From assembly GCA_900551385.1 (NCBI GenBank), contig URVS01000021.1, forward strand, positions 1 through 12,137: a DNA stretch of 12,137 bases, written 5' to 3'. Below are positions 1 through 6,965 of this stretch, one piece after another (within the stretch, counting starts at the first letter, position 1; every line of letters begins with the position of its first letter). This DNA is from an uncultured Mollicutes bacterium. Lineage in GTDB: Bacteria > Bacillota_I > Bacilli_A > RFN20 > CAG-449. Under the pieces are notes generated by a model. That model was not told the DNA's origin. It did not search any database and saw nothing but the letters and a program-made list of their open reading frames with translations. The position numbers and the translations under genes are program-made.

Positions 1-1013
1 ACTTCTATTTCATCACCTAATCTAATATCATTTTTTCTTACTAATTCATAATAATCTTCTATTTCATTAACTACATAACCTAAATATGATTTATTAACCA
101 TAGTTGATTCATTAGCGTATATTTGATCTAAATATGAAATACCATTTTTATTTAAAAAGCCTTGAGTTAAAGGTCTACTTTCAATGCTCTTAAGTACTTT
201 TTCTGCATTTAATAAAAGATCTTCAGTTAATCTATTTTCATAAATAGCATCTATAATTTTACGATAAGTTAAACCTACTAAAGCAACATAATTAACTGAT
301 TTCATTCTTCCTTCAACTTTTAAAGAAGATACTCCTATTTCAATTAAATCTTTAACAAGTCTAATTCCCATTAAATCTTTAGAAGCTATTTTAAATATAT
401 CTTCACTTATTAAATTATTATTTTGATACAATTTATAATCCCATCTACATGAATGAGCACACCCACCTCTATTAGCATCTCTACAAACAAAATAATTACT
501 TAATGTACATTTACCTGAATATGAAGAACATAATCCACCTTGAATAAATACTTCAAGTTCACTATTAGTATGTTCTTTTATCATTTTTATTTCATTTAAA
601 GAACATTCTCTAGCTAATACCACTCTAGTACAACCTAATTCTTCATAAAATTTTACATAGTCTTCATTTACTGCACTTACTTGAGTAGATACATGACATT
701 CTAAATTTAAATTTAGTTTTTTTACTGTCTCAATAATAAATAAAGAAGAAACAATAATTGCATCTACATGAATCCTATCTAAAGATAATAAATATTCTTC
801 AATATTATTTAAATCATCACAATGAGGAATAATATTAACTGTTACATAAATTTTCTTATTTAATGAATGAGCAAATTTTACTCCTTTAGCAATATCTTCA
901 ATACTAAAATTAGATGCTTTAGCTCTTAAAGAAAATTTCTTTCCACCAATAAATACTGCATCTGCACCATATAATAAACTTACTTTTAATCTAGTTAAAT
1001 CACCAGCTGGCAT
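1..1013 (-). CDS. U32-family peptidase-like protein, TrhP/YrrO type (3' end cut by window edge)
   Basis: Reading the minus strand from an ATG at 1013 gives about 337 residues of open frame that leave the window at base 1, so the C-terminal part is missing. It begins MPAGDLTRLKVSLLYGADAV, the usual U32 start (PAG, then YGADAVFIGG). Near residues 155-190 is the U32 signature with a cysteine cluster (GGLCSSYSGKCTLS, then YFVC, GGCAHSC): C162, C169, C177, C185 and C189. These are the likely iron-sulfur ligands of the family. Relatives YegQ (E. coli) and YrrO (B. subtilis) act with prephenate in hydroxylating wobble uridine of tRNA; that role is inferred here from family and neighbour. The upstream gene is a smaller U32 paralogue, as in yrrN-yrrO. 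The start is uncertain: the conserved IELL precedes the ATG in frame, but a TAA at 1026-1028 cuts it off from an ATG at 1055. Confidence 0.85.
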   Translation of the reverse strand, partial: MPAGDLTRLKVSLLYGADAVFIGGKKFSLRAKASNFSIEDIAKGVKFAHSLNKKIYVTVNIIPHCDDLNNIEEYLLSLDRIHVDAIIVSSLFIIETVKKLNLNLECHVSTQVSAVNEDYVKFYEELGCTRVVLARECSLNEIKMIKEHTNSELEVFIQGGLCSSYSGKCTLSNYFVCRDANRGGCAHSCRWDYKLYQNNNLISEDIFKIASKDLMGIRLVKDLIEIGVSSLKVEGRMKSVNYVALVGLTYRKIIDAIYENRLTEDLLLNAEKVLKSIESRPLTQGFLNKNGISYLDQIYANESTMVNKSYLGYVVNEIEDYYELVRKNDIRLGDEIE

Positions 1014-1044
1014 TAATAATTCAATTTAATTCTGTATGACAATT

Positions 1045-1872
1045 TTATTTTCCATAATCATTTACCATTTCTTTATACATTAAATAAGTACTAAAATTAT
1101 TATCTTCAATATCTTTACCATTTATTGAATTATATACCATTTCTTCAACATTATTTAAATTAACAAAAGATTTATCAATAATAAAATATTCCATACCTTT
1201 ATTTAAAAATTCATTTAAAACTTTAAATGGAAAAAATATTTCACCAGCAAAAATATAAGTTCCATTATTATCTTCAACGATTGGTTGATACATTGGTCTA
1301 GTTTTTTCTTTGATAGTTAAATTATCATTACTAAATTCTAAATTATATTGTTTTTTAAAAGAAGAAACCATTTTTCTTTTTGAATAATATATTTGAGGAT
1401 AACCAAAACATAACATACCTAAATGTAAATTGTTTTTATTTTTTAAAATTTTATTATAATCATCATAAGTATCTTCTTTAGATAAAACAAAATGAGTTAA
1501 TCCTAATTTACTATAAGCAAATAAATCTTGATAACTAACAATTAAAGTAGGTGAATAATAACATAATTTATCTAATTGATTTAAACTTTTACCAATCATA
1601 AAAATTGATAAATCTTGAAAAAAGATTAAATCACATATAGAAAATAATTCTTTAATTTTTGGTTTTAAAGAATTTAATTCTTCTTCAGAAATCAATTTAT
1701 CACATAATAAATAAATATTTTTATTAGTATTTTTTTTAATATTTAAAACTTTATCAATATCTAATTCATATTGACTTCTTGAAGATAAACCCTTAATTGG
1801 AATTAATACACTATCAACATAAGGATTATTTAAATCATTTAAAGATGTTAATAATAAAACAATATTTTTCAT
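1045..1872 (-). CDS. Small U32-family paralogue, TrhP1/YrrN-like
   Basis: This 275-residue protein has the U32 layout in reduced form. A central LGMLCFGYPQIYYSKRKMVS segment (residues 151-170) corresponds to the U32 signature region, followed by a C-terminal part with FAGEIFFPFKVLNEF (208-222). It keeps only one cysteine there (C155) and lacks the multi-cysteine cluster of the next gene, so it is probably not the iron-sulfur-bearing member. Order and spacing (this gene first, the cysteine-rich U32 gene directly after) match B. subtilis yrrN-yrrO, whose products are both needed for 5-hydroxyuridine in tRNA. Shared function is an inference. The family members I know are somewhat longer (about 300 residues). 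No strong ribosome binding site precedes ATG 1872 (AAATTGGTATG). Its TAA overlaps by 11 bases an ATG at 1055 that is the likely ancestral start of the next gene. Codons are almost all A/T-ending. Confidence 0.7.
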   Translation of the reverse strand: MKNIVLLLTSLNDLNNPYVDSVLIPIKGLSSRSQYELDIDKVLNIKKNTNKNIYLLCDKLISEEELNSLKPKIKELFSICDLIFFQDLSIFMIGKSLNQLDKLCYYSPTLIVSYQDLFAYSKLGLTHFVLSKEDTYDDYNKILKNKNNLHLGMLCFGYPQIYYSKRKMVSSFKKQYNLEFSNDNLTIKEKTRPMYQPIVEDNNGTYIFAGEIFFPFKVLNEFLNKGMEYFIIDKSFVNLNNVEEMVYNSINGKDIEDNNFSTYLMYKEMVNDYGK

Positions 1873-1901
1873 ACCAATTTATTTTAAACTAAAATAAACA
1901 T

Positions 1902-1927
1902 AAAAAAAAGAGAAAGTCTTCATTTCC
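1902..1927 (-). terminator. Possible weak intrinsic terminator after the ABC operon
   Basis: On the minus strand GGAAA, a 7-base loop and TTTCT form a short 4-5 bp stem, followed by CTC and then eight T. It lies about 30 bases after the ABC gene stop at 1956 and before the U32 gene. The T-run is good but the stem is weak and AT-rich, so transcription may continue into the U32 genes. Confidence 0.3.
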
Positions 1928-1955
1928 TGCCTTTTAAGTTTTATTAGTTTTTTAT

Positions 1956-3887
1956 TTATTCAAGTTCAAAAGCACCTGTATATAATTGATAATATTTTCC
2001 TTTTAATGCCATAAGAGTATCATGATCACCACGTTCAATAATCTTACCATGTTCAAGAACCATAATAGCATTAGAATTTCTAACAGTAGATAATCTATGA
2101 GCAATAACAAATACTGTTCTACCTTCCATTAATTTATCCATGCCTTCTTGAACAAGTTTTTCAGTTCTTGTATCAATTGAAGATGTAGCTTCATCAAGAA
2201 TCATAACTGGTGCATCAGCAACAGCTGCTCTAGCAATAGAAAGAAGTTGTCTTTGTCCTTGAGATAAATTAGCGCCACTACCACTTAATAAAGTATTAAA
2301 TCCTTGAGGTAAACGAGTAATAAAATCATAAGCATTAGCAATTTTAGCTGCTTCATAAACTTCTTCATCAGTAGCATCTAATCTTCCATAACGAATATTT
2401 TCCATAACAGTTCCAGTAAATAAATTTGTATCTTGTAAAACTACACCAAGAGATTTTCTTAAATCGTCTTTTTTAATTTTATTAATATTAATTCCATCAT
2501 ATCTAATTTTGCCATCAGCAATATCATAAAAACGATTAATTAAATTTGTAATTGTAGTTTTACCTGCTCCTGTTGCGCCAACTAAAGCAATCTTTTGACC
2601 AGGTTTAGCATAAATTGAAACATCATTTAAAACTAATTTTTCTGGTACATATCCAAAATCAACATGATCTAAAACAATATCACCTTTTAATTCAGTATAT
2701 GTTAATGAGCCATCTCCATGAGGGTGTTTCCAAGCATAATATCTAGTTCTTTTATCAGTTTCGTAAAATGATCCATCTTGATTATATTCAATATGTACTA
2801 ATTTAACATAACCATCATCAGTTTCACTCTTTTGATCCATTAAATCAAATATTCTTGAAGCGCCAGCCATACCCATAACAATAAAAGTAACTTGTTGAGC
2901 AAATGTATTTAAGTTATTAGCGAACATTCTTGAAATCATTAAGAAAGAAACAATAATTGCAATTGATTCATTTTTATCATCAATATGCTGACCTAAAATA
3001 TTAATATTGACTAAAACATCAGGAAAAATAATAAATAAACTACCAACAACCGCTAAAATAACATAAAGTAAATTTCCTATATTTCCAATTATTGGAGCTA
3101 AAATATTACCATTTATATTACCTATAGTTGATACTTTACATAATTCTTCATTTAATTTATCAAAATCTTTAATTGATTCTTCTTCGTGAGTAAAGACTTT
3201 TATAACTTTTAATCCATTAATAGATTCTTCTATTGAACCTTCTACTTTTCCTAAAGCATCTTGTTGTTTAACAAAGAATTTAGCAGATTTTCCACCAACT
3301 AATTTAATATCAAGTAACATAAATGCTGCGCCTAATAAAACAATAATAGTAAGCCATAAAGAATAATTTAACATAATAACTAATAAAGCTAATACAGTAA
3401 ATGCTGTTTGAAACAAACTAGGTAAAGATTGACTTACAAGTTGTCTAATTGTATCAGTATCATTCGTGTACATCGACATAATATCACCATGCGCATTAGT
3501 GTCAAAATATTTAATAGGTAATGTTTCCATGTGATCAAACATTTCTTTTCTTAATTTATTTAAGAATTTTTGAGTTGTTATACCCATTATATAGTTATAA
3601 GTAAATGAGCCAATTAATCCCACCAAATAAATACTTCCCATAATAATTAATAATATTGTTAAATCATTAATTGGATTATAAGAAACATCTCTTACCCCTC
3701 TAGTAATAACTTCAGTAATATTTTTTACAAAGATAGAAGAAGTAAAATTACTAATAGAAGTTAAAATAATACATATCATACATACAATCATTTGCCATTT
3801 AAAATCTTTAAATAGCATTTTTAATAATCTTCCTAAAGTACCCTTTTTAGCTTTTCCATGAGCACTTTTAACTTTCATAGCAGGCAT
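1956..3887 (-). CDS. Heterodimeric ABC exporter, subunit with intact catalytic residues (TMD-NBD fusion)
   Basis: This is a full-length half-transporter of 643 residues. A basic N-terminus precedes a six-helix ABC exporter membrane domain (about 30-345; clear helices near 33-55, 76-100, 160-195 and 265-290). A C-terminal ATPase domain (about 403-643) follows, with Walker A GATGAGKT (437-444), Q-loop Q485, signature LSQGQ (541-545), Walker B VMILDE with catalytic E566, and switch H597. The signature departs from LSGGQ, while the partner keeps SGGQ but lacks the catalytic Glu and His. That is the split expected of TM287/288- or LmrCD-type heterodimers with one degenerate ATP site. A spacer of about 45 residues (351-396, containing YAWKHPHGDG) sits between the two domains and is longer than usual. 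The start overlaps the partner's stop as TAATG and is preceded by GGAGGTGA, so the two are translationally coupled. Substrate is unknown; multidrug or lipid export is possible. Confidence 0.92.
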   Translation of the reverse strand: MPAMKVKSAHGKAKKGTLGRLLKMLFKDFKWQMIVCMICIILTSISNFTSSIFVKNITEVITRGVRDVSYNPINDLTILLIIMGSIYLVGLIGSFTYNYIMGITTQKFLNKLRKEMFDHMETLPIKYFDTNAHGDIMSMYTNDTDTIRQLVSQSLPSLFQTAFTVLALLVIMLNYSLWLTIIVLLGAAFMLLDIKLVGGKSAKFFVKQQDALGKVEGSIEESINGLKVIKVFTHEEESIKDFDKLNEELCKVSTIGNINGNILAPIIGNIGNLLYVILAVVGSLFIIFPDVLVNINILGQHIDDKNESIAIIVSFLMISRMFANNLNTFAQQVTFIVMGMAGASRIFDLMDQKSETDDGYVKLVHIEYNQDGSFYETDKRTRYYAWKHPHGDGSLTYTELKGDIVLDHVDFGYVPEKLVLNDVSIYAKPGQKIALVGATGAGKTTITNLINRFYDIADGKIRYDGININKIKKDDLRKSLGVVLQDTNLFTGTVMENIRYGRLDATDEEVYEAAKIANAYDFITRLPQGFNTLLSGSGANLSQGQRQLLSIARAAVADAPVMILDEATSSIDTRTEKLVQEGMDKLMEGRTVFVIAHRLSTVRNSNAIMVLEHGKIIERGDHDTLMALKGKYYQLYTGAFELE

Positions 3888-5305
3888 TATTCTTCACCTC
3901 CTTGTTTATTTTGAGTATAATAAACTTCTTGATAAATTTTATTATCTTTTAATAATTCTTCATGAGTACCAATTGCATCAATTTTTCCTTCATCAAGAAC
4001 AATGATTTGATCGGCGTCTTCAATAGAAGAAATTCTTTGTGCAATAACAATTTTAGTAGTATCTGGAATATCATTTCTTAAACCAGTTCTAATTAATTTA
4101 TCAGTCTTAGTATCGACAGCAGAAGTAGAATCATCAAGAATTAAAATCTTTGGTTTCTTTAAAATTGCTCTAGCAATACATAATCTTTGTTTTTGTCCAC
4201 CAGAAACATTTGTTCCACCTTGTTCAATATGTGTATCATATTTATTAGGGAAAGATTGGACAAATTCATCAGCTTGCGCTATTTTACTAGCAGCTACTAC
4301 TTCTTCATATGTTGCATTTTTATCTCCCCAACGAAGATTTTCAATAATAGATCCAGTAAATAATATATTTTTTTGTAAAACAACTGAAACATTATTTCTT
4401 AATGTATCTAAATCATAATCTTTAACATTAATTCCACCAACATCAACTTCGCCTTCACTAACATCATATAATCTTGAAATCAAATTAACTAATGATGTTT
4501 TTCCAGCACCAGTTGATCCAATAATACCGACAAATTGGCCTGATTTAATTTCTAAATTAATATTAGATAAAGTATCTTTTTCAGCTTTAGAAGAATATTT
4601 GAAACCAACATTTTTAAAACTTACTGAACCATCTTTAATTTCAAAAATAGGATTTTCAGGATTTTTAATAGTTGAATCTTCTTCTAACACTTCAGCAATA
4701 CGTCTAATAGATTCAATAGACATAGCAAGCATTACAATAATCATAGAAATCATCATTAATGACATTAATATTTGCACTCCATAAGTAAGTAAAGCTGATA
4801 ATTGACCTACTGATAAATCTGTATAAATAATTTCATCATTTTTTACTATCGCAGTATGATAAATTAATAATGAACCAATAGAACATACTAAAATATTTGA
4901 TAAATGAATAGCAAAATTCATAATTGGATTATTAAAAGCTAAAATCTTTTCTGCTTTTATAAAATCTTTTGTCATATTATTTGAAGCAGTATTAAATTTT
5001 TCTTCTTCAAATTTTTCTCTAACATAAGATTTAACTACTCTAATACCAGAAACATTTTCTTGAACAGATTCATTTAAGTTATCATATTTTTTAAATACTT
5101 TTCTAAATACAGGCATTGCTAATTTCATTATTAATAATAATCCGATAGAAACAATTGGGATAATACAAATGAAAATCCATGCCATGTTTCCACCTTTAAT
5201 AAAGGCCATTACAATAGAAAATATTAACATTAATGGGGCTCTAACCACAATTCTAATACACATTTGGAATGCTTGTTGAGTATTAGTAACATCAGTAGTC
5301 ATCAC
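3887..5305 (-). CDS. Heterodimeric ABC exporter, degenerate-site subunit: C-terminal part of a split gene
   Basis: These 472 residues start inside the intracellular loop after helix 2 (MTTDVTNTQQAFQM aligns with YTNDTDTIRQL of the partner, 140-150). They continue through the remaining four helices (about 23-60 and 125-200) and an ATPase domain. That domain has Walker A GSTGAGKT (263-270), signature VSGGQ (367-371), Walker B ILILDD with Asp392 where the catalytic Glu belongs, and Gln423 in place of the switch His. It is therefore the non-catalytic half of a TM287/288-like pair; its signature would complete the active site of the other subunit. Helices 1-2 are encoded just upstream (5292-5591) in another frame, and about 24 residues between them are missing. 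The nominal GTG start at 5305 is poor: the nearby AGAGG is too close to it. As written, this gene should not make a working subunit unless the deletion is a sequence error. Confidence 0.88.
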   Translation of the reverse strand: MMTTDVTNTQQAFQMCIRIVVRAPLMLIFSIVMAFIKGGNMAWIFICIIPIVSIGLLLIMKLAMPVFRKVFKKYDNLNESVQENVSGIRVVKSYVREKFEEEKFNTASNNMTKDFIKAEKILAFNNPIMNFAIHLSNILVCSIGSLLIYHTAIVKNDEIIYTDLSVGQLSALLTYGVQILMSLMMISMIIVMLAMSIESIRRIAEVLEEDSTIKNPENPIFEIKDGSVSFKNVGFKYSSKAEKDTLSNINLEIKSGQFVGIIGSTGAGKTSLVNLISRLYDVSEGEVDVGGINVKDYDLDTLRNNVSVVLQKNILFTGSIIENLRWGDKNATYEEVVAASKIAQADEFVQSFPNKYDTHIEQGGTNVSGGQKQRLCIARAILKKPKILILDDSTSAVDTKTDKLIRTGLRNDIPDTTKIVIAQRISSIEDADQIIVLDEGKIDAIGTHEELLKDNKIYQEVYYTQNKQGGEE

Positions 5306-5591
5306 CTCTTAAATTTTTAGCTAATCCAGTAGAAGCAATCGCAGCGGTTCTACCACCAAGAACACCAAAAGTTAATGATAAAATAGCCATAACAATTAAA
5401 ATAATAATATATGGCACTAAATTAGAAAAAGTATCTTTACTAACCACTTCGATTTCATCAACAAATTCAGACATGTAAAAAGGCAATAAACATTCAAGCA
5501 AAGCTTCACCTATCATAAAAATAGGTGTTAAAAAAGCATAAATTTTATATTCTCTTACACTCTTTAAGATAAGTTTTATCTTATTAAACAT
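5292..5591 (-). CDS. ABC exporter N-terminal fragment (helices 1-2), 5' part of the split gene
   Basis: This 99-residue fragment starts at an ATG with a strong site (AAAGGAGGGATTT). It encodes a short cytoplasmic N-terminus, helix 1 (about 17-40, ending in PFYMSEFVDEI, typical of ABC exporters) and helix 2 (about 62-84), then GGRTAAIASTGLAKNLRGD. LRGD aligns with LRKE of the partner subunit (residues 112-115). In the partner about 25 residues follow before the TNDTDT motif; here GD is followed by Asp-Tyr and a TGA stop, and TTDVTN resumes in another frame. The end overlaps the downstream fragment by 14 bases. With about 24 missing residues restored the protein would be about 595 residues, normal for this family. 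Reading TGA as Trp would add only two residues before a TAA, so an alternative code does not rescue it. Confidence 0.85.
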   Translation of the reverse strand: MFNKIKLILKSVREYKIYAFLTPIFMIGEALLECLLPFYMSEFVDEIEVVSKDTFSNLVPYIIILIVMAILSLTFGVLGGRTAAIASTGLAKNLRGDDY

Positions 5592-5624
5592 AAATCCCTC
5601 CTTTTAATTTTTTATTTTATTTTA

Positions 5625-5652
5625 ATCTTAACTTGATTAATTTACTAGTAAA
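5625..5652 (-). promoter_or_regulatory. Possible ABC operon promoter with an operator-like palindrome
   Basis: On the minus strand TAAGAT (5625-5630) is a fair -10 box. TTTACT (5647-5652), 16 bases upstream, matches the -35 consensus at four of six bases. The -35 lies inside a perfect 12-bp palindrome, TTTACTAGTAAA (5641-5652), about 50 bases before the ABC start codon. A repressor binding there would block the promoter. In DNA this AT-rich both elements could arise by chance. Confidence 0.3.
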
Positions 5653-5679
5653 ATATTAACTAAATTTAAACTATTTAAA

Positions 5680-5701
5680 AATCCAACAATTAAGTTGGAT
5701 T
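5680..5701 (-). terminator. Intrinsic terminator after the DUF308-like gene
   Basis: On the minus strand AATCCAAC and GTTGGATT form a perfect 8-bp stem around a 6-base loop (TTAATT), followed by further T. It begins 9 bases after the TAA at 5711-5713. That placement fits a transcript ending at this stop, not at the upstream ORF's stop at 5817, and so supports the split-gene reading. Confidence 0.75.
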
Positions 5702-5710
5702 CAATAAATT

Positions 5711-5902
5711 TTATTTATCTTTTTGTTTTTTACTAGGTTTCGAATAAATCCCATACGCGATAGAACAAATACCCAAAACAAAGAATAAACAAACAAAAAT
5801 CCAAGTAATCGTTTCATTAGAAATAAATGGTTTTACTAACATCCACATACCAACTGAAACAAATCCAAGTGCAATACACAACCACCAAATTGGATAATTC
5901 AT
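5711..5902 (-). CDS. DUF308/HdeD-like membrane protein, C-terminal fragment (frameshifted)
   Basis: This frame encodes 63 residues with two membrane helices (about 5-26 and 33-53) and a Lys-rich cytoplasmic tail (KPSKKQKDK). A short loop links the helices (VKPFISNETITW, resembling the 'np....w' linker of HdeD-type proteins). The ATG at 5902 lies inside the upstream membrane ORF and has no ribosome binding site. The two frames overlap by 86 bases, which is unusual for separate genes. Joining them at the shared TAATGAAT region gives a single protein of about 203 residues with six helices, the usual HdeD/DUF308 layout. A terminator follows this stop, not the other one. It could instead be a tiny independent membrane protein, but I think it is the displaced end of the upstream gene. 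Confidence 0.6.
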   Translation of the reverse strand: MNYPIWWLCIALGFVSVGMWMLVKPFISNETITWIFVCLFFVLGICSIAYGIYSKPSKKQKDK

Positions 5903-6320
5903 TAGTATCTTTTCTATAAAAATAAGCTCTAAAAACTTCTACACAGCCTCTAATCCATAAAGCTAAGCCAGTAATTGCACATGCTCCATTAACAGGAATA
6001 ATATTTAAAGCAGGTATCCATTGACCTAAAATTAAATATAAATCAACAAGTAATAATAAGACAAATTCAATAATAGTTAATATTTTTAAAGTTTGCCCTC
6101 TAGTACGTGTAATTTTTCTTATTAAAAAACCAAATAAATAAATACTTAAAAATACTGCTATAATTAAATTAACAATAGTAGTGGACCAATTTTTCCATGG
6201 AGCCCATTCAACATTTTTCCATAGAGGAACTAAAATTGCTCCAAATAAAATAAATACAATACCAATAACAATATATAACCAGAATAATTTATTATCCTTT
6301 TTTAATTCAGGTAATTTCAT
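5817..6320 (-). CDS. DUF308/HdeD-like integral membrane protein, N-terminal part (frameshifted)
   Basis: The ORF has 167 residues, of which about the first 140 look genuine. Four membrane helices lie near 12-33, 47-67, 79-100 and 110-130, and the last is followed by GCVEVFRAYFYRKDTN, the helix-plus-basic-loop pattern seen between repeats of DUF308/HdeD proteins. The final 27 residues (from ELSNL) are an out-of-frame readthrough that overlaps the true C-terminal coding in another frame. The start is well supported: AGGAGG lies 8 bases before ATG 6320, and a TATAAT box is nearby. The gene sits alone between pdxT and the ABC operon with its own promoter and terminator. HdeD was first described in E. 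coli acid resistance, but most relatives have no assigned function; the family call rests on topology and sequence pattern, not a search. Confidence 0.6.
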   Translation of the reverse strand: MKLPELKKDNKLFWLYIVIGIVFILFGAILVPLWKNVEWAPWKNWSTTIVNLIIAVFLSIYLFGFLIRKITRTRGQTLKILTIIEFVLLLLVDLYLILGQWIPALNIIPVNGACAITGLALWIRGCVEVFRAYFYRKDTNELSNLVVVYCTWICFSWYVDVSKTIYF

Positions 6321-6349
6321 TTTTTTGTCCTCCTAATTAGTATATTCAC

Positions 6350-6377
6350 ATTATAAACTAATTAAATTTTTTTTAAA
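6350..6377 (-). promoter_or_regulatory. Probable promoter of the DUF308-like gene
   Basis: A consensus -10 TATAAT (minus strand, 6350-6355) lies 30 bases before the start codon. TTTAAA, 16 bases upstream (6372-6377), matches the -35 consensus at four of six bases. It lies in the 60-base gap after pdxT, so the membrane gene can be transcribed separately from pdxST. I see no convincing pdxT terminator in that gap. Confidence 0.45.
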
Positions 6378-6380
6378 TAA

Positions 6381-6965
6381 CTAGTCTTTAAAATTTTTAT
6401 TTTCTTTAATCATATTAATAAAATATTGATGCACTCTTACTTCATCAGTTAATTCTGGATGAAAAGAAATAGCTAATTGATTATTTTGTCTTACTGCTAC
6501 TATATGATTATCAATAGTTGCTAATATTTTAGTGTCATTAAATACTTCTTTTACATAAGGTGCTCTAATAAATGTCATTTTTATATTTTCCATATTATCA
6601 AATTTCCCTAATGTATAAAATGATCCAAGTTGTCTACCATAAGCATTTCTTATAACTTCAATATCCATAGTAGAAAAATAAGTTTGTTCTTGATTATCAA
6701 TTTTTTTAGCTAATAATATCATTCCAGCACATGTACCAAAAACTGGTAATCCATTGATAATTTTATTTTTTAAAATATCAAATAAATCTAAATCAAATAA
6801 TAATTTTCCTATTGTAGTAGATTCTCCTCCAGGAATAATTAATCCATCCATTGGTTTATTTAAATCTTCTTTTTTTCTTATTTCAAAATAATCAACATTA
6901 AGTTTTTTTAAAACTTTTTCATGTTCAATAAAAGCTCCTTGTAATGCTAATATAGCGATAACCAT
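6381..6965 (-). CDS. pdxT: Pyridoxal 5'-phosphate synthase glutaminase subunit PdxT
   Basis: PdxT hydrolyses glutamine and passes ammonia to PdxS, which makes pyridoxal 5'-phosphate from ribose 5-phosphate and glyceraldehyde 3-phosphate in the DXP-independent cytosolic pathway. The 194 residues match the normal family length and form a class I glutaminase: LALQGAF at 7-13, oxyanion-loop motif GGEST (46-50), nucleophile C79 in FGTCAGM, and the His-Glu pair H169 and E171 in SFHPELT. The usual RQ-SF segment is present as GRQLGSF (110-116). ATG 6965 overlaps the pdxS stop by one base (TAATG), with GAGG just upstream, so the two subunits are translationally coupled, as suits a fixed-ratio complex. 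The gene appears intact. Confidence 0.96.
   Translation of the reverse strand: MVIAILALQGAFIEHEKVLKKLNVDYFEIRKKEDLNKPMDGLIIPGGESTTIGKLLFDLDLFDILKNKIINGLPVFGTCAGMILLAKKIDNQEQTYFSTMDIEVIRNAYGRQLGSFYTLGKFDNMENIKMTFIRAPYVKEVFNDTKILATIDNHIVAVRQNNQLAISFHPELTDEVRVHQYFINMIKENKNFKD

Noticed and set aside
1873-1900. A TAAAAT box close to the U32 start that could imply a leaderless transcript.
   Set aside because: Such boxes are everywhere in DNA this AT-rich, and the -35 position is only a T-run.
5292-5305. Programmed frameshift or recoded TGA joining the two ABC fragments.
   Set aside because: About 24 conserved residues are missing at the joint, so frameshifting would not restore the protein; reading TGA as Trp meets TAA two codons later.
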